A stretch of 64,000 bases of DNA from Oxytricha trifallax. Lineage: Eukaryota > Ciliophora > Spirotrichea > Sporadotrichida > Oxytrichidae. The stretch covers positions 101,063 to 165,062 of the forward strand of contig ARYC01000708.1 of NCBI GenBank assembly GCA_000711775.1. The letters run 5' to 3'. Made by a program: the position numbers and the translations under genes. Position 1 is the stretch's first letter, and the number at the start of each line of letters is the position of its first letter. Shown one piece after another: positions 57,296-64,000 of the stretch. The notes under the pieces are model-generated. The model worked only from the letters and a program-made list of their open reading frames with translations. It was not told the DNA's origin and made no database searches.

Positions 57296-57619
57296 GAGCC
57301 TTTTACTACACTAAAGCCTAATGAGAGCAAGTAGGATTACTGGGCGCATCGCATGAAGGACCAGTCGGCGGGGTTCAATCTGTCAGCTACTACACTCTTC
57401 GAGTGGGATGGATTCTAAGATTTCCATGCATTTGTTGAGTTACCTAGCTTGAGTTCAGTTTCCTAGGTAATAGGGAGCAGAATGAAGGTACGTTCTGCCT
57501 TCAAAAGTGAGAAGACGAAAACCATTGAAGCCAACAATAAGAATTTTCCTCCCACACCTGGTTAGGGTACTGAAGCCACCACAGCGAAGTACAGTGATTA
57601 CGTTTCCCAGCAGTGGTGA
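57296..57619 (+). CDS. GC-rich orphan coding segment, unknown
   Basis: An island much GC-richer than its flanks holds an open frame reading QDYWAHRMKDQSAGFNLSAT, FEWDGFQDFHAFVELPSLSS and EANNKNFPPTPGQGTEATTA, ending QQW at TGA 57617-57619. There is no start codon in the island, and the upstream frame runs into AT-rich DNA. A further GC-rich stretch to about 57830 is not in the same frame. The text is globular and protein-like, but I do not recognise it. It could be one MDS of a gene or a pseudogene. Confidence 0.5.
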
Positions 57620-58168
57620 GCCGGCAAGCCTTTTTTCTCCTCTTCCTGTCATCCTAGTGGATTCCTAGAGCTCTGTTGTTCAGGTTATGCTGGCAACATC
57701 TTGATTAGGGATGAGACTAGGTGATAGCGGAAGAGGTTTTTTCAAAGTTTTCTACTTCAGAACTGCCACGTTTACTTAATCAGATACGTCTACGTCTACG
57801 TCACGACTAAGATTGATGGTTTTATTTTAGTATTAAGTATTGAATGATAAATTCATTTGATTCCTAAATCAATTAACTAAATAATTTTTATAAACGACTA
57901 ATTTATCAATTAATATTTAAGAATAAAAAAATTTCATTCATTTTTATTGTAACACATTTAAGTAAAATTAATTTAAAAAAATTAGGTTTTATAAAAATTA
58001 CTTTTCCTTTATGATTAAATATAGAGTTCCCAAATCGTTATCAATGCTTATTTTTAACAGATCGTATAGATTTTTTATCAATAAGTGAATAAAAAATTCT
58101 AATTATTTTATAAATGAGAGAGTTCTTAGATAAAAATTTATCTATTTTATCAATTAGTTTGAGGTAAA
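57620..58168. other. GC-rich tail of the orphan island, then AT-rich DNA
   Basis: Up to about 57830 the base composition stays high and includes the direct repeat TACGTCTACGTCTACGTC, but all frames are closed. From there on, it is AT-rich with no feature seen. Confidence 0.4.
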
Positions 58169-58321
58169 ATGAGCAGAAATGTATGTCAATCTTAAAACAA
58201 TGTATTACCAGAATCATCTATTATACAGGTTTCTTATAGAAAGTCAATTAAATTTCTATTATAGAGAATGATATTGAAGTTGTAATCAAGTTTTAGATTT
58301 GGATTGGCATTTTTGTAATGA
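58169..58321 (+). CDS. possible short ORF or first coding segment
   Basis: ATG at 58169 gives MSRNVCQSQNNVLPESSIIQ, then VSYRKSIKFLLQRMILK, ending FGLAFLQ at TGA 58319-58321. At 50 residues it is short, but composition is more protein-like than the surroundings, with several TAA and TAG codons used as Gln. It might be the start of a split gene. Low confidence. Confidence 0.25.
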
Positions 58322-58892
58322 AATTCCATTAAAAATACTCATAATCAAATAATAATTTAATTAGGGGAATCTCATAAAATAGCTATAAAATATAAATAAG
58401 GAGGTGATAATTAATTTCAAAACCATATTAATAACACTTTAATTTAAAATACAAAAATAATTATACTCTATATTAAGTTCAAACTTAATTTGAAGGACAT
58501 CCTATTTTAAAAAAAAATGTATTAAATTATGAAAAAACAACTTCAATTATAATATTTAAAATTTTGGAAAAAAAAATTATTTTATTTTCAAAAAACTAAA
58601 AAACTATATTGAGAATTGAAGATTACCTTAAAGTTCATTTATAATAAGAGTTAAAATAAATTTTATAAACTTCAATAGTTGTACTAAATTAAATCAAATC
58701 GAACTATTGAAGAAAAAAAACAAATAAATAAGCAAAATCTTAGAATCATTCTAAAATTAACACAATTACACACATTATCCATGTAAAACAAAAAGAATAA
58801 AAATAATTAAGGTTAGGGGTTTAAATAATACTGACAATAATTAAAGTAGATTGTTTAATAAAAAGTAAAGTAACTTTCTAAAGAAAAAATAA
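58322..58892. other. AT-rich spacer
   Basis: No coding-looking frame, only A- and T-rich DNA up to the MITE. Confidence 0.4.
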
Positions 58893-58894
58893 TA

Positions 58895-59310
58895 TTGTAG
58901 GAATACATTCAATTTGGGAAAATGAATTAAAATTAAAATTAATTAATTATTAATTACCTTCAGTTATGTTTTTGGAAAATGTCTCCAAACCCTGACAATA
59001 TTATACTCTCTGGATAGCGCATTAAAAATGAGACGGTGGTTGTTATTGCTATAATGAATTTATCTCATCGCTCAAGCGAGAAAAACCCATTATACTATTT
59101 TTGGGAGTCAGCTCAAAATCAAAATATCTCGCTTCCTGGGATGATTCAGGAATAATGCCAATAATAAAGTCCAGCTAAAATTACGGGATCTACCGTAGAA
59201 TCCATTTATTTTTTAATTTTAAGTAACTTTGGATTAGATAACTGCCATGATTTTAATATTTAATTAATTTAATTTTAATCCATTTTCCCAAATCGAATGT
59301 ATTCCTACAA
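58895..59310. mobile_element. 416 bp MITE with TA target duplication
   Basis: Inverted ends (TTGTAGGAATACATTC... and its complement ending CCTACAA) extend about 65 bp, with TA at 58893-58894 and 59311-59312. The centre of about 280 bp has no ORF. Its terminal sequence shares the TTGT...AATACA...TTTGGGAAA pattern with the eL22-carrying element at 32741-34191. It lies 23 bp from the left TBE target site. Confidence 0.8.
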
Positions 59311-59454
59311 TACTATGTAAATATCTTTAAATATTCAAAACCCCAAAACCCCTTTATGAGGTTTATAAGTGCTTTGATTTGTAGGGAATTTGTTAGGGGT
59401 TGGGGTTATTAATTGGTTATAATGTTAAATATATAGTAAGTGCATTTAATTTAT

Positions 59455-60829
59455 TCACTCAAAATGTACTTTTCGATAATGTGGAAGAGGTCTGTAGTTT
59501 ATTCTACTCAACCACTATTCTATTTGCTCTATCGATATTTCTGATCGTGGGTTTGGCTTGATTATTACCTACTCTGCCATCTATTTCATTGCTTGAGATA
59601 CTCTTGTTTTATCTATAAATTGCTTTATTCTTTGCTTCGCATCCTTTCCACACCTTGGTGAGCAATAATCGTTGCGAGGCATATCGCATTCTATTATTAT
59701 TGCTGCCATTGCCCACAAATCCCATTGAAAGTCACCGTCTCTCCAGTCTTCTCTTTCTGGATAATAGCCTGGAGTTCCCATTACACTTCCTAGCCTTGAG
59801 ACTTCCACCCTTTGCTCTGTTGAGGTCAATAATTGTCACTCTTACAGGTGAAAAGTTTATCATAATATTCTCAGGCTTCAAATCTCTGTGAACATAGCCT
59901 AACTTATGTAGCTCTCTTATACCTTCTAAGGTTTAAGTTGCTATCAAAGTAAGTTACTTATGATTCCTTTGATCACAAATGAAATCTCTGAGGGTCATTT
60001 CATAGAGTGGGAGTCTCAAAGCTACATGATCTTTGGCAAGTACCACAGCATCTAGCTTGATTAAGTACTTACACTCTTTAAATTTAGCTTGAGTGAGTAC
60101 CTGATACTCGTTAGTAAACTCCATCTAATATTTATCATCACTCAAGAGATAGTCGAAAGGTTAAACCTTGTAAGCATATTGATGATCATTGATAACTTTC
60201 TTATCAAAGGAGTTCTCTAAAATTAGATAACTTTAAAGGTATTTAAATCTATCTACGCAAGAACTGGTATTTTCTTGTATTGAATTTTGATAATAATTTT
60301 TGTGATTTCAGAGGTTAGTTGGTTGAGTGCCTTCTTTAAGCACTCTAACTCACTAGCTTATTCAGGTACTACCACTTTAGAATATTCCCTCGATTTTCTT
60401 TTGTTGAGAAGCTTCAACTCAACTTCATGCTTTTCAATTTCTATGTCTTTTTTGTGAACTTTTAAAAGATGTTTCTTCAAGTCTCTTGTATGAGATAACT
60501 ACTTTTGGCACTCAAAGCAATCATACTTCCCATCGATTTTGTCATGATTTAAGTATAGAGAAGGTTTGGCTTCTCTATGTTCCTTCATATGTATATACCA
60601 GTTTGATTTATGAGAAATTCTCTCTCACACAGCTCACAAAAGTATACTTCTATTTCTACAGTTTGTATAGGAATTTCATTAATACCTCTCTACTCCTCTC
60701 TGTCTCCCACATACTTGTTTGGCATTTATTTTCTATAATTAATTTCTATTTTAATAACAGAGACCGATAGCTCTGATAGTTCATTTCACAGCAATCACAC
60801 TATTTATTGACGCCAAAAGTAAGTCTCAT
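59455..60829 (-). pseudogene. TBE zinc-finger/kinase ORF, frameshifted
   Basis: From 60829 the ORF begins MRLTFGVNKQCDCCEMNYQS. Two or more zinc-finger-like units follow (FCELCEREF and YDCFECQKQLSHTRDLKKH...H). The kinase part shows YVHRDLKPENIMINFSPV with the catalytic HRDLKPEN loop, then VTIIDLN in place of DFG, and GTPGYYPEREDWRDGDF after a frame change. At least three frameshifts (near 60650, 60240 and 59840) break it. It matches the 57 kDa TBE protein, whose role in transposition is not known. Confidence 0.85.
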
Positions 60830-61389
60830 TTAGTTTGATGGAAGTGCTGTTGTTTTTCTTAAAATGTTAGCGCTCACATTTAAATTTGAATATAAAATTA
60901 TAAAACTGTCTTTATAATTGAGAGCTTATATGAGAGCTTTCCAAGCCTAAAAGTTTCAAGGGAAGTTTTAAGAGTATTAGAGACGAACCAGCTCTAAATC
61001 TGGGTGAGAAAGTAACCATTTTTACTTTCAATAATAAGTTGATTATAGCACGTACCAATTTAGGAGGTGCTCCTAATTAAGAACTTACTGCTTTAGGAGG
61101 TATTTTGTGATTTTATGATTAAATTTAGGGGGCTCCTAATTGAGTACTAGCTTTAATTAATGCTTCTAATTAAGTACGTACCAATTTAAATTTAAAAATA
61201 TGGAACTATAACAGTAGAAATTGATATCAATCTCTCAAGTTTGAAACCAGTTCTCAAAACCTTCTCCATATCCTTCTAAGAGGTTGACCTCCTATAGGAT
61301 GCCCATATTTAATAGTAAGTTTATCAGAGTTATATAATTGAAATCAATAAACTTAAATTTGTATAACATTTCTAAGATCTGTAAACAAG

Positions 61390-62173
61390 ATGGAGTCAAT
61401 GAAAGATGCGATGAAAAGAGTGCAAGTACAAGAATTGATTCAAAGATTTAGAAGCAAGGAGGACTTGCATCGCTACCTGGTGCAGCAAGGTAATGAATTC
61501 ATAGTAACTAATCTTTATTATGTAGTTAGTTTGTTCCTGCCAACGATGGAAGGTACTAAAATTTCATTTCTAAGAGCGATACTATGCGAAGAAAAGAAAG
61601 CATTGAAAACTTAAGATGTAAAGTTTGCAGAGATCTCCAAACTATCCAGAAATCTCAGTGACTAACTTATACAATGATGCTATGAATGACCCAGAGGTTT
61701 CGCAGTACCTGCCAACTAAAAAGCAGTTTTCAAATAAATTACCTGAAAGAAACTATTTCTTTGGCATACTTGCAACTATCAAAGGTGATTTATGAAAGAA
61801 ATTATTCAAGAATCTGATAAGAAAAGGTACAGCATTTCGTCAGAAGATAAGGACAAACATGGGATCAAGAATAGTGAGAGCTGGCTATCAGAGCTGCGGA
61901 AGCACCCTTATATTTCAAGATGATTTGTAGCTTAACTCTTAAGAAAAATCTGTTACTGGCATCTTCTTGATGAAGGAAAAGAGCAAGCTTCACAGAGACC
62001 AAAAGTCGCAAACAAAGTATGAAGTAAGCAAGAGACTTTATTCAAATATATTTAGCCTCCAGAGTCAATGAACATAGATGCTCGAGCTGGCAGCAAGAGA
62101 AGAAACCTATGCCATGCCTTAAGAGGAAGAAAAGAAAGAGATGCTAGCTCCATCTTAAGAATTTTAAATGTGA
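61390..62173 (+). pseudogene. TBE 22 kDa ORF, frameshifted
   Basis: The protein starts MESMKDAMKRVQVQELIQRF and holds LFLPTMEGTKISFLRAIL. It changes frame near 61640 to ISVTNLYNDAMNDPEVSQYL and PERNYFFGILATIKGDL, and again near 61790. It lies on the opposite strand to the other two TBE ORFs, between them. Position and length identify it as the conserved TBE 22 kDa protein of unknown function. Confidence 0.75.
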
Positions 62174-62182
62174 CTTATATAT

Positions 62183-63270
62183 TCATTAACCTAACTACAA
62201 AACTTATTTATATACATTCACTCTCCCTTCTTTAGCACACTTTTATGCCAACTAATTATCAACTCTCTTAGCTGAACTTTTTATAAAATCGACTGTATCG
62301 ATAGGTAGGTCATGCATCAAGTGGTATAGCAGCAGTTTCTTGTAATGACCTTTTAGTATGCCCTAGTAGAACTCAATTCCATTAAACTATGGACTGTAAG
62401 GCACGTTAAACACTGGTGTTATTCTTAGTTGTCCATAACTCTTCCTTTGTTTCTTTTGTCTTATGAAAAGAAGGATTATCAACAAATAATATAATCTCTT
62501 ATTCAGGGTACTTCTATCTCAGCTGCTCTAAAAACTTAATATACTGCTCTGTTCTAATTGAGCGAGGATAAATAACATAGGTTTCTAAACCAGCATCCTC
62601 GCTAATACCTCCAAGAATTGCCATTGTTTATACCTTGACTTTCTAGTCATATACTTCTATATTACTATGCCTCTTATACCAAGACTTCTAGATGAAAGTG
62701 TTGAAGGTAAACACAGCCTCGTCAGCATGAATAAACTTAATATTATTCTATTAGGCTCTCTGCATTTAATTATAAATATAATTTAAGTTGTTGTTGTAAA
62801 ATGGCAGAGTGAAATCAATTATTCTCTTGATACGATTTACACCTTTATAAGAGATACCATTTCGTTTATAAATGTTTGCAACAGAGTATGCAAAAATCTT
62901 CAACTCAGGGAACTGGCGGTGAACATAAGAGCTCGTTGGTCGAGAGAGAAGAGAGCCCAATACTTCAAAATTTTTTCATACATAAGATAGTCATTATGCT
63001 TCTATAGAAACTTTGACTCCCTCTAAGGCATAGAATTCAGCTATTATTGATTTAGTTATACTGCTATAAGGCAGTGAGAGCGAAAAGTTGATGGACTTCG
63101 CTATAAGAGCTGTGCAATTGACTTATAATTGAGTACTGGTTTGAGTTATTCACTGTATATATCACATCCATAGCGCAGTTTAAACACTAAATCTATATAC
63201 TCTTCATCATAAATTCAGACCAATAGCTTACTATTTTTGCGTTCTGGGGGTTATTTGATTGTTCTCGCAT
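62183..63270 (-). pseudogene. TBE transposase ORF (DDE), frameshifted
   Basis: The N-terminal part reads FKLRYGCDIYSEQLKPVLNY, followed after frame changes by RQFPELKIFAYSVANIYKRN (a DNA-binding helix region). The catalytic core has FIHADEAVFTFN (first Asp), ILFVDNPSFHKT (second Asp) and SPQFNGIEFYQG (Glu), with about 35 residues between the last two. This is the IS630/Tc1-mariner type fold. At least two frameshifts break this copy. TBE transposases are reported to take part in germline DNA elimination in Oxytricha. Confidence 0.88.
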
Positions 63271-63350
63271 TTATTTAATAATCCCAACCCCTAATAAATT
63301 CACTACAAATAAATGAACTTACAAACCTCATAAGGGGTTTTGGGGTTTTA

Positions 63351-63519
63351 AATCTCTAAAAGAAAAAATATATGAAAAAATTATAACTTCAAACAATTTT
63401 CAGTAGCAAATGAGTATGATAAGAAAAAAAATTAAATGTGCCATGAGAACTAAGTAATATTGGAAGTAAAAAATATTAAAAACAATTATAAATATGAAAA
63501 TATATGAAATTAATATAGA
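63351..63519. other. short AT-rich spacer
   Basis: AT-rich DNA between the TBE right end and the minisatellite; nothing recognised. Confidence 0.4.
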
Positions 63520-63906
63520 TGAGTTTTCTTAAGCATATAGGTGGGATTTCTTAAGCATACAGGTGGGTTTTCTTAAGCATATAGGTGGGATTTCTTAAGC
63601 ATACAGGTGGGTTTTCTTAAGCATATAGGTGGGATTTCTTAAGCATACAGGTGGGTTTTCTTAAGCATATAGGTGGGATTTCTTAAGCATACAGGTGGGT
63701 TTTCTTTGGCATACAGGTGGGATTTCTTTGGCATACAGGTGGGTTTTCTTTGGCATACAGGTGGGTTTTCTTTGGCATACAGGTGGGTTTTCTTTGGCAT
63801 ACAGGTGGGTTTTCTTTGGCATACAGGTGGGTTTTCTTTGACTTGCAGATGGGTTTTCTTTGGCTTACAGGTGGGTTTTCTTTGGCTTACAGGTGGGGTT
63901 TTGATA
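63520..63906. repeat. 22 bp minisatellite, about 17 copies
   Basis: The unit TTCTTAAGCATACAGGTGGG plus two bases repeats head to tail. In the left half, copies alternate between ATATAGGTGGGA and ACAGGTGGGTT versions, giving a 44 bp higher-order period. In the right half AAGC is replaced by TGGC, and the last copies by CTTGC or CTTAC. Because 22 is not a multiple of three, long overlapping frames appear on the plus strand; these are not genes. The repeat decays after 63906. Confidence 0.92.
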
Positions 63907-64000
63907 TATATATTAAATGGGGTTTTGCGGAGGGATAAAACGGGTTTTTTCCATCGTGAGCCATTTCAAATGCAATCTCATTGAAAATGTGATATTTACC

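Larger units (their letters stand above)
59336..63350. mobile_element. full-length TBE transposon, about 4.0 kb
   Basis: Both ends carry the C4A4-type inverted repeat: CAAAACCCCAAAACCCC on the left and its complement near 63335-63350 on the right, each continuing into a repeat of about 80 bp. ATT precedes the left end; the right flank reads AAT, so the target copy has changed or the boundary is off by a base or two. Inside are the three TBE genes in their usual arrangement: a zinc-finger kinase, a 22 kDa protein and a DDE transposase. All three are frameshifted in this copy. Confidence 0.92.

Noticed and set aside
63520-63906. CRISPR array
   Set aside because: The units are contiguous tandem copies with no unique spacers, and the organism is a eukaryote.
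63673-63984. Overlapping plus-strand ORFs in the GGTGGGTTTTC repeat region
   Set aside because: They exist only because the 22 bp tandem unit lacks TGA in all frames; the frames cycle with the repeat.
1-64000. tRNA or rRNA genes
   Set aside because: No cloverleaf with TTCGA-type arms or rRNA core sequence was noticed; the GC-rich island near 57300 was considered, but its open frame reads as protein.

Overview
The window looks like germline (micronuclear) DNA of a stichotrich ciliate, most likely Oxytricha trifallax or a close relative such as Stylonychia. Three lines of evidence support this. (1) Conserved genes (DNA polymerase delta, a 4-domain cation channel, KTI12, HAL, PAK1IP1) only read correctly if TAA and TAG encode glutamine and TGA is the sole stop. 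(2) Several transposon ends begin with the C4A4 telomere-like repeat and are flanked by an ATT target, as in the telomere-bearing elements (TBEs) of Oxytricha. (3) Many reading frames are broken by AT-rich inserts bounded by short direct repeats. Removing one repeat copy plus the insert restores the frame, which is the signature of internal eliminated sequences (IESs) and their pointers between macronuclear-destined segments (MDSs).

Layout. 0-6.4 kb: the 3' part of an unknown gene, a small unknown gene, a degenerate FCP1-like phosphatase gene split by a 1.2 kb TBE derivative, and a small unknown gene. 7-9.6 kb: a PX-domain gene with a hairpin IES but no end to its PX domain, then KTI12. 9.8-24.7 kb: DNA polymerase delta, a Q-rich protein, a large 4-domain voltage-gated channel with at least five IESs, and histidine ammonia-lyase. 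24.7-31.3 kb: AT-rich germline-limited DNA with an old TBE-like element, a long near-perfect hairpin, two orphan coding segments and one gene in about nine short pieces. 31.6-34.6 kb: an N/Q-rich gene interrupted by a 1.45 kb terminal-inverted-repeat element that carries a ribosomal protein eL22 pseudogene. 34.6-56.2 kb: a gene-dense part with a PAK1IP1-like WD40 protein, a small putative HTH protein, an acyltransferase-3-like membrane protein, an LPCAT-like acyltransferase, a SHIPPO-repeat protein, a helical protein, a kelch protein, an EF-hand protein, an unknown gene and a large armadillo-like locus. 56.2-64 kb: mostly germline-limited DNA with a solo TBE end, a GC-rich orphan segment, a 416 bp MITE, a complete 4.0 kb TBE with three decayed ORFs, and a 22 bp minisatellite.

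The genes are mostly unrelated housekeeping and ciliary-type functions, as expected where neighbours end up on separate nanochromosomes. What ties the window together is genome rearrangement: TBE transposase is thought to act in IES removal, TBE-derived and TA-flanked elements themselves sit inside genes as IESs, and pointers of 2 to 10 bp mark the junctions. Coordinates of IESs and introns were worked out by hand from reading-frame logic; no macronuclear sequence was available to confirm them.
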